A stretch of 34,498 nt of DNA from contig CANQQS010000010.1 of assembly GCA_947626045.1 (NCBI GenBank), positions 1 through 34,498 of the forward strand, given 5' to 3'. The notes below the pieces were generated by a model. The model searched no databases, was not told where the DNA came from, and saw only the letters and a list, made by a program, of their open reading frames with translations. The first letter of the stretch is position 1. Every line of letters begins with the position of its first letter. The stretch comes from an uncultured Clostridia bacterium. Its GTDB lineage: Bacteria; Bacillota; Clostridia; UBA1381. Below are positions 14,633-22,087 of this stretch, in pieces. Made by a program: the position numbers and the translations under genes.

Positions 14633-15349
14633 TTATTTTCCGGCGTTTTGGCGTATGCGCTCTATCGCCTTTTTTTCTATTCTCGATATTTGCACCTGCG
14701 ACACGCCTATATATTTCGCTATCTCCGACTGTGTTTTGCCGCGGAAATAGTGCAGGAAAATTATTTCCTTTTCGCGTTTGGTAAGGCTCGACAGGATTTC
14801 GTCAATCATCACCTTGTTTATAACGTCCTCCTCTATCTCGTCGCCGCCGAGCATGTCGAGAAGGTGTATTTTGTTGTCGCCGCCGGAGTAAACGCTCTCG
14901 TATATGCTCCCCGGCGGTGCGGTGGCTTCAAACGCCTCTATAAGCTCCCGCGCGTCTATGCCGCACTCGGCGGATATTTCGTTTACGGTCGGCTCGCGGT
15001 TAAGGCGGCGGCGCAGAATCTCCTCGCACCGTCTGCCCTTCATCGCGTTTTCTTTGAGCGTGCGGCTTATCTTCACCGCGCCGTCGTCGCGCAAAAAGCG
15101 CTTTATCTCGCCCATAATCATCGGAACGGCGTATGTAGAAAATTTTACGTTAAATTCGGGATTGAATTTTTTTACAGCCTTTATAAGCCCTATCGCGCCT
15201 ATTTGAATCAAATCGTCAAGCTCGCACCCTCTGCCCGAAAACCTGCGCGCTATAGAGTGCACAAGTCCCATATTCTGCTCCACCATCATGCTTTCCGCCT
15301 GCTTGTCCCCCTCCAGCACGCGCTCTATCAAATCCGCGTTATCAGGCAT
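14633..15349 (-). CDS. sigF: RNA polymerase sigma factor SigF (238 aa)
   Basis: First forespore-specific sigma factor of sporulation. Region 2 contains GCELDDLIQIGAIGLIKAVKKFNPEFNVKFSTYAVPMIMGEIKRFLRD and region 4 contains SLTKREKEIIFLHYFRGKTQSEIAKYIGVSQVQISRIEKKAIERIR. Length and order behind spoIIAA and spoIIAB make SigF, rather than SigG or SigB, the best call. It starts 4 bp after the spoIIAB stop and is held inactive by SpoIIAB until SpoIIAA is dephosphorylated. Confidence 0.95.
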   Translation of the reverse strand: MPDNADLIERVLEGDKQAESMMVEQNMGLVHSIARRFSGRGCELDDLIQIGAIGLIKAVKKFNPEFNVKFSTYAVPMIMGEIKRFLRDDGAVKISRTLKENAMKGRRCEEILRRRLNREPTVNEISAECGIDARELIEAFEATAPPGSIYESVYSGGDNKIHLLDMLGGDEIEEDVINKVMIDEILSSLTKREKEIIFLHYFRGKTQSEIAKYIGVSQVQISRIEKKAIERIRQNAGK

Positions 15350-15353
15350 AACG

Positions 15354-15776
15354 TCACCCGCTTATTCTCTTGCTCATTGTCACGCGCGTGCCCTTGCCGA
15401 CCTCGCTTTCGACCTCAACGCTGTCCATAAACGCCTCCATAATCGTAAAGCCCATACCCGACCGCTCCATTTCAGGCTTGCCGGTAAAAAGCGGCTCTCG
15501 CGCGCGGCGTATGTCGGGTATGCCCGCTCCGTCGTCCGATATTACAAATTCAACGGTGTCGTCAAATATGCTGCCCTCCATTGTAACGCTGCCGTACTCG
15601 TTGTCGTAGCCGTGAATTATTGAGTTCGTCACCGCCTCGGACACAGCCGTTTTTATTTCCGAAAGCTGATCGACCGTGGGATCGAGCTCCAATATAAACG
15701 CCGCCGCGACAGTCCGCGCAAAACGCTCATTGTCGGAGCTTGCGGGAAATTCAAGGCGCATACTGTTCTTATACAT
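15354..15776 (-). CDS. spoIIAB: Anti-sigma F factor / serine kinase SpoIIAB (140 aa)
   Basis: GHKL-fold kinase that binds SigF and phosphorylates SpoIIAA. The N box is [12 protein letters not shown] (about 45-56), the G1 box is ISDDGAGI and the G2 region is [11 protein letters not shown]. The start overlaps the end of spoIIAA by 8 bases, and GGAGGCGG inside spoIIAA serves as its ribosome site. Gene order is the standard spoIIA order. Confidence 0.95.
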   Translation of the reverse strand: MYKNSMRLEFPASSDNERFARTVAAAFILELDPTVDQLSEIKTAVSEAVTNSIIHGYDNEYGSVTMEGSIFDDTVEFVISDDGAGIPDIRRAREPLFTGKPEMERSGMGFTIMEAFMDSVEVESEVGKGTRVTMSKRISG

Positions 15777-16116
15777 TGCACACCGCCTCCTTCAGTCCGT
15801 CCTCAAGGCTGTCCGTGACGATTACGAGCCTGTTCAGACCCGACATTGATATGATACGCTTTATATTGTCCGACGCGCCGTACACAACCACCCTGCCGCC
15901 GAGCGCGGCTGTAATCTTGCTGCGTCCCATTATCATGCCTATTCCAGATGAGTCCATAAACGTGACCGCGCCAAGGTCGAACGCGACGTTTTTCGCGCCC
16001 GTGCGCGCAAGCTCGCGGTCTACGCTCTCCCTTATTCCCGCCGCGGCGTGGTGGTCAAGCTCGCCCGTCACTCTCACGACAAGCGCGCGGTATTTGCCCG
16101 ATAAGTACAGTTCCAT
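15769..16116 (-). CDS. spoIIAA: Anti-anti-sigma factor SpoIIAA (115 aa)
   Basis: STAS-domain protein that releases SigF from SpoIIAB when unphosphorylated. The motif [13 protein letters not shown] has the phosphorylatable serine at 56/57. Full-length and first in the operon, with AGGAGGAAAG before the ATG. The upstream AT-rich stretch (16141-16200) should hold a sporulation promoter, but I could not assign a SigH or SigF consensus with confidence. Confidence 0.95.
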   Translation of the reverse strand: MELYLSGKYRALVVRVTGELDHHAAAGIRESVDRELARTGAKNVAFDLGAVTFMDSSGIGMIMGRSKITAALGGRVVVYGASDNIKRIISMSGLNRLVIVTDSLEDGLKEAVCNV

Positions 16117-16261
16117 ATGCTCTTTCCTCCTGATTTATGTTTATCACAATATATTTCCATATTTTACCATATTTTCCCTTTGACGAAATATGATAACCTT
16201 TGTCGGTACCTGTCGAACAGCATTAACGCCGTTAAATTTCATAGAATTTTTACAAAAATTA

Positions 16262-16290
16262 TTGACTGTAAGGTAAATATATTGTATAAT
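16262..16290 (+). promoter_or_regulatory. Promoter of the PfkB-family sugar kinase
   Basis: TTGACT (16262-16267), 17-base spacer, TATAAT (16285-16290), 40 bases before the ATG. Confidence 0.85.
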
Positions 16291-16330
16291 AATACTATAT
16301 AACAGGTGGTTTTGATAAGGAGGTATCACT

Positions 16331-17356
16331 ATGCAGTTCAAGGAAAACACGGATTTTGATTTGATTGGATTGGGTGAGGTTATGCTCAGGCTTTCCCCGC
16401 CCGACAAGGAAAAGATTTCACAGAGTGAAACGTTTGACAAAAACGCGGGCGGCAGCGAATTGAACGTTGTTTCGGGCGCGGGTATGCTCGGGATGCGAAG
16501 CGCGATTATCACAAAGCTGCCGAAAAACAAAATGGGACATTTCATAAGGAACAAAATACGTTACGGCAATGTGTCGGACGACTACGTAATTTACGACTAC
16601 TCGCCCGAAAGGCGGCTCGGCATCTACTATTACGAGAGCGGCGCGTACCCGAGAAAGTCCTCGGTTATATACGACCGCGCGAACGCGAGCGTTTGCTCGC
16701 TCACTCCCGACGAGTTGCCCGAGGATATGTACGAAAAGACGAAGGTGTTTCACGTGTCGAGCATAACGATGGCGCTCTCCCCCGCGCTCAAGGACACGAC
16801 GTTCGAGCTTATAAAGCGGTTCAAAGCCGCGGACGCGTACATATCGTTTGACGTAAACTACCGCGCGGCGCTCTGGAGCGAGGAAGAAGCAAAAAAGGTG
16901 GTTGAGTCGGTGTTCCCGTACGTTGATTTGCTGTTCGTTTCGGAGGAAACGTCGAGAAGAATGTTACAGCGCACCGGTACGCTCGAAGAAATAATGAAGG
17001 GTTACGCCGACGATTACGGCTGCTTCCTTGTCGCGACGACGCGCCGCGAGGCTGTAAGCCCGACAAAGCACAACTTCACCTCGAAAATTTACATGGACGG
17101 CAAATTCTACGAGGAGAAGCCGTACTACAATATCGAGGTTATCGACCGTATCGGCTCGGGCGACGCGTATCTCGCGGGCGTGCTTTACGGACTTATCAAG
17201 TACGGCACACCGGAAAGGGCGCTCGAAATAGGCAACGCGCTGTCGGCTGTTAAGAATACCGTTCTCGGCGATATGTCCGCAAGCAGTATAGAGGAAATCG
17301 AGAGCGTTATTAAGTCGCATAAGTCAACAGGTCATCAGGATGAAATGGTGAGATAA
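16331..17356 (+). CDS. PfkB-family sugar kinase, probably 2-keto-3-deoxygluconate kinase (341 aa)
   Basis: Ribokinase/PfkB fold. N-terminal DLIGLGEVMLRLSPPDKEKI and NAGGSELNVVSGAGMLGM are the substrate-binding Gly-rich region; DRIGSGDAYLAGVLYG (about 273-288) is the C-terminal signature with the catalytic Asp. The EVMLRLSPP start and overall pattern fit KdgK-like enzymes that phosphorylate 2-keto-3-deoxygluconate, an intermediate of pectin and uronate breakdown, which fits the secreted pectin-type esterase further on. AAGGAGG precedes the ATG. No aldolase or isomerase lies beside it, so specificity is inferred. Confidence 0.82.
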   Translation: MQFKENTDFDLIGLGEVMLRLSPPDKEKISQSETFDKNAGGSELNVVSGAGMLGMRSAIITKLPKNKMGHFIRNKIRYGNVSDDYVIYDYSPERRLGIYYYESGAYPRKSSVIYDRANASVCSLTPDELPEDMYEKTKVFHVSSITMALSPALKDTTFELIKRFKAADAYISFDVNYRAALWSEEEAKKVVESVFPYVDLLFVSEETSRRMLQRTGTLEEIMKGYADDYGCFLVATTRREAVSPTKHNFTSKIYMDGKFYEEKPYYNIEVIDRIGSGDAYLAGVLYGLIKYGTPERALEIGNALSAVKNTVLGDMSASSIEEIESVIKSHKSTGHQDEMVR

Positions 17357-17411
17357 CAACAATAATTAATAAAATGTAATCTATTATTGATATAAATTTA
17401 CGGAGGAAAAA

Positions 17412-17981
17412 ATGAAAAAAATTATTACTTTAATCGTTTCTCTTATCACGATACTATCAATATCTGCATGTGGTTCGGGATCTGGAATGTCAAATACCAA
17501 ATTGTCTCTATTACTAAATTCAAATGATGTATCCGGTGCAGTAAATTACTATTTGGAAAACTGCAGCACCCAGTCCCAGCAAAATATGTTTGTTAATTCG
17601 CTCATTGCGTATGGAGAGGATGCGTATAGCAATTATAACCACGAAAATATTTCTTATGAACAAGCACGTGATAAATGTAATACTGTAGTAAATGTGGCGG
17701 ATCGCTTAAATTTGAATTATGATTTCCGCTCCATAACAAAGCGTCTCAGCCAGCTTAACCATTCCAAAGAAAAATTTGAAGACGCTCAGCAGTGGCTAAG
17801 CAGATTAAAGGCAAATCCAAATGGTAATGAGTATAGCTCCGCAAATGATATGGTAACATATGTTTTGGATTGTTGTAGTGCCGTGCAGGAGGACGATACA
17901 AATTATCCTCAGGTTCAAGCATTAATGGACGAAGCATTAGAGTATTATACACGAACCGGAGAAAGCGTAATTAAAAAATAA
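17412..17981 (+). CDS. AT-rich putative lipoprotein (189 aa)
   Basis: MKKIITLIVSLITILSISACGSG is a lipoprotein signal peptide with lipobox ISAC, so the mature protein begins at Cys20 and is anchored outside the membrane. The rest is polar and mainly helical with many Asn, Gln and Tyr and no recognised domain. ACGGAGGAAAA precedes the ATG. It lies 55 bp after the sugar kinase and ends at its own terminator. Codon use is clearly AT-richer than the neighbouring genes (AAT, AAA, TAT and TTA prevail), which suggests recent acquisition. Function unknown. Confidence 0.8.
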   Translation: MKKIITLIVSLITILSISACGSGSGMSNTKLSLLLNSNDVSGAVNYYLENCSTQSQQNMFVNSLIAYGEDAYSNYNHENISYEQARDKCNTVVNVADRLNLNYDFRSITKRLSQLNHSKEKFEDAQQWLSRLKANPNGNEYSSANDMVTYVLDCCSAVQEDDTNYPQVQALMDEALEYYTRTGESVIKK

Positions 17982-17990
17982 TGATATATA

Positions 17991-18030
17991 AAATAACCGC
18001 CTGTTGTTCATACTCTGGGCGGTTATTTTT
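17991..18030 (+). terminator. Terminator after the lipoprotein gene
   Basis: AAATAACCGCC (17991-18001) pairs with GGCGGTTATTT (18018-18028), followed by TT. Confidence 0.9.
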
Positions 18031-18243
18031 GAATTATGATTTATTAATACATTACTGTCACAGCTTTTTTCGTGCTTTTTCGCATTATTACACCCATATT
18101 AAACCTATGTTATAATTATGGAACAACACTTAAATTGTCCGCAAAAATGTGATACAATGTGTAGTACCTGCCGGAGGAGTAACACAATTCGGAAAATCTC
18201 GTATAATAAAGCAGTAAAATATTTTTTATGCGAGGTGTTGAAG

Positions 18244-19494
18244 GTGGGCAAATTTATTATAGACGGCGGACATAAGATAAGCGGTGAAATAGATGTTCAG
18301 GGCGCGAAAAACGCCGTGCTGCCTATACTTGCCGCAACGGTGCTTGCCGACGGGGCGAGCGAAATACACAACTGCCCCTCCCTCCGTGACGTTGATAAGA
18401 CGGATCAGGTGCTTGAAGGTCTCGGCTGCACGGTAAGCCGCGGCGACCACACCGTTACGGTGGACGCGGGCGGTATAAAGTGCTGCAGGATATGCGAAGA
18501 GCTTATGCGCGAAATGCGTTCCTCAATCGTTTTTCTCGGCGCGATTATAGCGAGATGCAAAGAGGCGGTCGTGAGTATGCCGGGAGGGTGTCCGATAGGA
18601 CTCAGACCTATCGACCTTCACTTAAAGGCGCTGCGTGCGCTCGGCATAGACATATCCGAGGAACACGGCTACATAAAGTGCCGCGCGGACAGGATAAAGG
18701 GCGCGGACATACATCTTGACTTTCCGAGCGTCGGCGCGACGGAGAATATAATGCTCGCGGCTGTTACGGCTGACGGCGTTACGACAATCCAGAACGCGGC
18801 GCGCGAGCCGGAAATAATCGATTTGGGACTGTTCCTGCGCGCTATGGGCGCGGATATACGCGGCATCGGAACGAGCGTTATAACGATAAAAGGCGCGGAT
18901 AAGCTTCACGGCGCGGCGTACACTATCATGCCCGACAGAATAGTGGCGGCAACGTATCTTGCCGCAGCAGCCGCGACGGGCGGCAGCATAACGCTTAAAA
19001 AAGCCAACCCGCGCGACATGGGCGCGATGCTCCACGTTTTGAGGGAAATGGGCGCGGATATACGCTGCGTGGGTGACACGATAACGCTCACGTCGCCCGA
19101 AAGATTAAAAAGCGTACATACAATAAAAACAATGCCCTACCCGGGCTTCCCTACAGATATACAGTCGCCGTTCATGGCGCTTGCCGCGCTTGCGGACGGC
19201 ACGAGCGTGTTTGTGGAGAATATATTTGAGAACCGTTTCCAGCACGTAGACGAGCTGACGCGTATGGGCGCGGATATAAAGGTTACGGACAGAAGCGCGG
19301 TAGTGCGCGGGGTAAAACAACTCTCGGGCGCAAATGTGGTCGCGAGAGAGCTTCGAGGCGGCGCGGCGCTCATCATCGCGGCGCTTGCCGCAAACGGAAC
19401 AACGACAATAAACGGCACCGAATTTATTGACAGAGGTTACGAAAATATTGAGTCGTATCTCTCCGCCTGCGGCGCTGTAATACGACGGGAATGA
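18244..19494 (+). CDS. murA: UDP-N-acetylglucosamine 1-carboxyvinyltransferase MurA (416 aa)
   Basis: First committed step of peptidoglycan synthesis: transfers enolpyruvate from PEP to UDP-GlcNAc in the cytoplasm. Lys22 in QGAKNAVLP and Cys116 in SMPGGCPIGLRP (the fosfomycin-alkylated cysteine) are present, so the enzyme should be fosfomycin-sensitive. GTG at 18244 is chosen because it gives the family start (GKFIIDGG) and length, with GAGGTG 6 bases upstream; the in-frame extension back to 18118 has no family similarity. ftsQ follows 4 bp later. Confidence 0.94.
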   Translation: MGKFIIDGGHKISGEIDVQGAKNAVLPILAATVLADGASEIHNCPSLRDVDKTDQVLEGLGCTVSRGDHTVTVDAGGIKCCRICEELMREMRSSIVFLGAIIARCKEAVVSMPGGCPIGLRPIDLHLKALRALGIDISEEHGYIKCRADRIKGADIHLDFPSVGATENIMLAAVTADGVTTIQNAAREPEIIDLGLFLRAMGADIRGIGTSVITIKGADKLHGAAYTIMPDRIVAATYLAAAAATGGSITLKKANPRDMGAMLHVLREMGADIRCVGDTITLTSPERLKSVHTIKTMPYPGFPTDIQSPFMALAALADGTSVFVENIFENRFQHVDELTRMGADIKVTDRSAVVRGVKQLSGANVVARELRGGAALIIAALAANGTTTINGTEFIDRGYENIESYLSACGAVIRRE

Positions 19495-19498
19495 TATT

Positions 19499-20362
19499 AT
19501 GGACGAGAAAAAAAATAATATACGTCTTGTAAAAAACGGCGGACGGCGCGTTACCGGCAGTATGCCGCCGGACGACAGCAATCTCAGCAGCAGCGAGCTG
19601 CTGAAAAGAAAGATAAGCTACCAGAAACGTCAGAAGGAGCGCAGAGTTCAAAAAAAGCGCCGCCGCACCGTTCTGGTAATTGTGGCACTCATTATAATCG
19701 TGCTAATTCTGCTGTTCCTTACGCCGATATTCAATATACGCACAATAAGTGTGGACGGCAACGAAGCGGTGTCAAACGAGCAGATTGTGGAGCGGCTTAA
19801 GCCGCTTATCGGTCAGAACCTGCTTCGGACGAGCGACGGTAAAATCGAAAATATGCTAAAGGAAATCCCGTATATAAGGGAGGTAAGTGTGCAGAAAAGG
19901 CTGTTTCCGCCGTCGGTCGATGTTGTCGTTACGGAGTACGCTCCCGCGGCTATAATACGCACAGGCGGTAAAAGCTACGTCATAAGCTCCGATTTGCGCG
20001 TACTCGGCGAGCTTCAGACATCTTCGGGGTCGCTGCCGGTTATCACCGGCGTGGAAATCGAGCGCGCCGAGATTGGTTACGACTGCGAAATTAAGTCCGA
20101 CAAGGGCGGCGTTCTGCGAACAATGCTTCAGACGCTTGAAAAGACGGAGGTTATACACGGTGTGGTTGAAATTAATCTGATGAATCTCACATCAATCACA
20201 ATGAACTACGACGACAGGCTCACGGTACAATGCGGTTCACAGCTTGACATGGAAATGAAATTACGCATGTTCCGCGAGGTGGTAATGAGCGAAGAGCTGT
20301 CTCAGAATGCGCACGGCACTGTCGATTTATCGGAGACGGGAAATGCGTTAATTATACCGTAA
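19499..20362 (+). CDS. ftsQ: Cell-division protein FtsQ/DivIB (287 aa)
   Basis: Divisome bitopic membrane protein. Basic cytoplasmic N-terminus (1-56), one membrane helix (TVLVIVALIIIVLILLFLTP, 57-76), then the POTRA domain starting FNIRTISVDGNEAVSNEQIVERL and a beta domain with YVISSDLRVLGEL and LPVITGVE. Located directly after murA and before ftsZ, the usual division cluster. ftsA is not present between ftsQ and ftsZ. Confidence 0.9.
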   Translation: MDEKKNNIRLVKNGGRRVTGSMPPDDSNLSSSELLKRKISYQKRQKERRVQKKRRRTVLVIVALIIIVLILLFLTPIFNIRTISVDGNEAVSNEQIVERLKPLIGQNLLRTSDGKIENMLKEIPYIREVSVQKRLFPPSVDVVVTEYAPAAIIRTGGKSYVISSDLRVLGELQTSSGSLPVITGVEIERAEIGYDCEIKSDKGGVLRTMLQTLEKTEVIHGVVEINLMNLTSITMNYDDRLTVQCGSQLDMEMKLRMFREVVMSEELSQNAHGTVDLSETGNALIIP

Positions 20363-20374
20363 ACAGCATATTAA

Positions 20375-20408
20375 ACAAAAATATCGTTGTTATGGCGATA
20401 TTTTTTGT
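20375..20408 (+). terminator. Terminator between ftsQ and ftsZ
   Basis: AAAAATATCG (20377-20386) pairs with CGATATTTTT (20396-20405), followed by T and GT. It separates ftsZ from the murA-ftsQ transcript. Confidence 0.8.
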
Positions 20409-20450
20409 TAAAAATTATCCTCAAATTTTAAAATTTGTTTAAAAAAACTA

Positions 20451-20479
20451 TTGAATAAGTTTAAAAAAAATAGTAAAAT
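20451..20479 (+). promoter_or_regulatory. ftsZ promoter
   Basis: TTGAAT (20451-20456), 17-base spacer, TAAAAT (20474-20479), in a very AT-rich stretch, with a leader of about 55 bases. Confidence 0.7.
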
Positions 20480-20499
20480 AAATATATATGCAGTAATTT

Positions 20500-20513
20500 C
20501 CTTATATATAAGG
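20500..20513 (+). repeat. Perfect 14-bp palindrome in the ftsZ leader
   Basis: CCTTATATATAAGG lies between the predicted start site and the AAGGAGG ribosome site of ftsZ. It could be a protein-binding site or a weak leader hairpin. Confidence 0.5.
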
Positions 20514-20541
20514 GGAAAGCTACGAAGGAGGATTATATCAG

Positions 20542-21708
20542 ATGAGCGGAATGCCTATTGATTTAGAAGAAAACACCACAATCGACGGCGCCAGAATTAA
20601 AGTCATCGGTGTGGGAGGCGGCGGAAACAACGCTGTTGACCGAATGATTGAAGCCGGTATTTCAAAAGCCGACTTTATATGCGTCAACACGGATTCCCAG
20701 CAGCTTGCCAATGTTTTGGCTCCGACCGTTCTGCAAATCGGCAGAAAGCTGACAAACGGTCTCGGCGCGGGCGCAAAGCCGGAAATCGGCAGACAGGCGG
20801 CAGAGGAAACTAAAGATGAAATAAAGAACCTCGTCAAGGATACGGACATGGTATTCGTTACAGCCGGAATGGGCGGCGGCACCGGCACAGGCGCGGCGCC
20901 GATTATCGCGGAAGCGGCAAAGTCGCTGGGCGTACTTACGGTCGCGGTCGTTACAAAGCCGTTCTACTTTGAGGGTCCTCAGAGAATGAGAAACGCCGAG
21001 GAGGGCATTAAAAATCTCGCGGAAAAGGTTGACGCTATTGTCACAATCCCGAACGATTTGCTGCTTAAAATCGCCGACAAGAAGGTTACAATCAAGGATT
21101 CCTTCAAGCTTGCCGACGACGTACTCCGTCAGGGTGTGCAGGGAATTATAGAGGTTATCACACAGCGCGGCATTATGAACTGCGACTTTGCGGACGTTCG
21201 CACGATAATGAAGGACAGCGGCGTTGCGCACATGGGTATCGGTATCGGTAAGGGTGAAAATGCCGCTTCCGACGCGGTAAGAGCCGCGATAGAAAGTCCG
21301 CTGCTCGAAACAAGCATCGAGGGTGCGGAGAACGTGCTTCTCAATATCACAGGCGGCAGCGAGTTCTCACTTGTTGATATGGGCGAGGTATCGAGCATTG
21401 TCCGTGACATGGTGAGCGAGGAAGCGAACATAATCGTCGGAACGGCTATGGATGAGACGCTTAAGGATGAAATTAAGGTAACGCTTATCGCAACGGGTCT
21501 GGACGGTTCGCTCAAGCGCGGCAAGAAGGACAGCGGCAATGATTTGAAGCGCATTACGCCGAAGTTTGTAACCGACAGAAAGTCGTCATCATCGTCTTCG
21601 TACACATCATCGGTGTCGGATCTCGGCGACGACGCGATATTCAGCAGGAAGCTGAAGCCGAGCATGGGCAATATTGATGTTCCCGATTTCTTTAAACCCG
21701 GCAGATAA
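20542..21708 (+). CDS. ftsZ: Cell-division GTPase FtsZ (388 aa)
   Basis: Tubulin-like GTPase that forms the Z ring. N-terminal IKVIGVGGGGNNAVDRM, the tubulin signature GGGTGTGAAP, the T7 region and the C-terminal conserved peptide IDVPDFFKPGR (the binding site for SepF/FtsA-type partners) are all present. A Ser-rich linker (RKSSSSSSYTSS) joins the core and the tail. AAGGAGG precedes the ATG, and a strong terminator follows. Confidence 0.97.
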   Translation: MSGMPIDLEENTTIDGARIKVIGVGGGGNNAVDRMIEAGISKADFICVNTDSQQLANVLAPTVLQIGRKLTNGLGAGAKPEIGRQAAEETKDEIKNLVKDTDMVFVTAGMGGGTGTGAAPIIAEAAKSLGVLTVAVVTKPFYFEGPQRMRNAEEGIKNLAEKVDAIVTIPNDLLLKIADKKVTIKDSFKLADDVLRQGVQGIIEVITQRGIMNCDFADVRTIMKDSGVAHMGIGIGKGENAASDAVRAAIESPLLETSIEGAENVLLNITGGSEFSLVDMGEVSSIVRDMVSEEANIIVGTAMDETLKDEIKVTLIATGLDGSLKRGKKDSGNDLKRITPKFVTDRKSSSSSSYTSSVSDLGDDAIFSRKLKPSMGNIDVPDFFKPGR

Positions 21709-21719
21709 ATTGAAAACGT

Positions 21720-21747
21720 AACCGGCGCATATGCGCCGGTTTTTTTG
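21720..21747 (+). terminator. ftsZ terminator
   Basis: AACCGGCGCAT and ATGCGCCGGTT form an 11-bp stem, followed by a run of T. Confidence 0.92.
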
Positions 21748-21748
21748 T

Positions 21749-22027
21749 GGGGTGGTTCCCCGATAATGCCGTAGGGGCGACCCTTGCGGTCGCCCGACGT
21801 TATACATAAAAACGGGCGACCGCAAGGGTCGCCCCTACATAATCGGGCTGTCGAGGGCGCCAGCCCCTACGGTGTATGGCTCCCCTATTAGGTGAATGAC
21901 GCTCTAGCGTCATAGGCATAGAGCTTTGCTCGTATGCCGTAGCAAAAGAGCTGTCGCCGTAGGCGACTGAGGGGTTTAACAAAACCCTTCCACCGCTAAC
22001 GCGGTCCCCCTCCCCTAGTAGGGGAGG
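21749..22027. repeat. Cluster of dispersed palindromic repeats
   Basis: Contains a perfect 26-bp inverted repeat (21771-21796 and 21813-21838, start GTAGGGGCGACC) with a 16-base centre, then the module GAGCTGTC (21948-21955), a small hairpin and GACTGAGGGGTTT, and the palindrome CCTCCCCTAGTAGGGGAGG (22009-22027). All three units recur at 30630-30783. No coding potential: the small reading frames here only follow the palindromes. Similar palindromes are common between genes in gut Clostridia. Confidence 0.85.
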
Positions 22028-22032
22028 CTAAC

Positions 22033-22071
22033 AAACACAAAAATACAGCGGGGATTAACCCCGCTGTATTT
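22033..22071 (-). terminator. Terminator of the large esterase gene
   Basis: On the minus strand AAATACAGCGGGG and CCCCGCTGTATTT form a 13-bp stem with a 5-base loop, followed by TTGTGTTTG. Confidence 0.88.
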
Positions 22072-22087
22072 TATTGTTTGGATTTGA

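Noticed and set aside
12582-14750. A 722-codon plus-strand reading frame opposite the ABC-F gene
   Set aside because: It is a mirror of GC-rich minus-strand codons. The opposite strand has both Walker A/B motifs, ABC signatures and the ribosome site.
16117-16261. SigF- or SigH-dependent promoter of spoIIAA
   Set aside because: Sequences like GGGAAAATAT resemble parts of the SigF -10, but neither consensus was matched well enough to report as a feature.
18118-18243. N-terminal extension of MurA by 42 codons
   Set aside because: No similarity to MurA, no ribosome site at 18118, and the GAGGTG-GTG start at 18244 gives the exact family N-terminus.
21771-22027. CRISPR array
   Set aside because: The repeats are inverted pairs and palindromes without regular spacers of equal length, and no cas gene is present.
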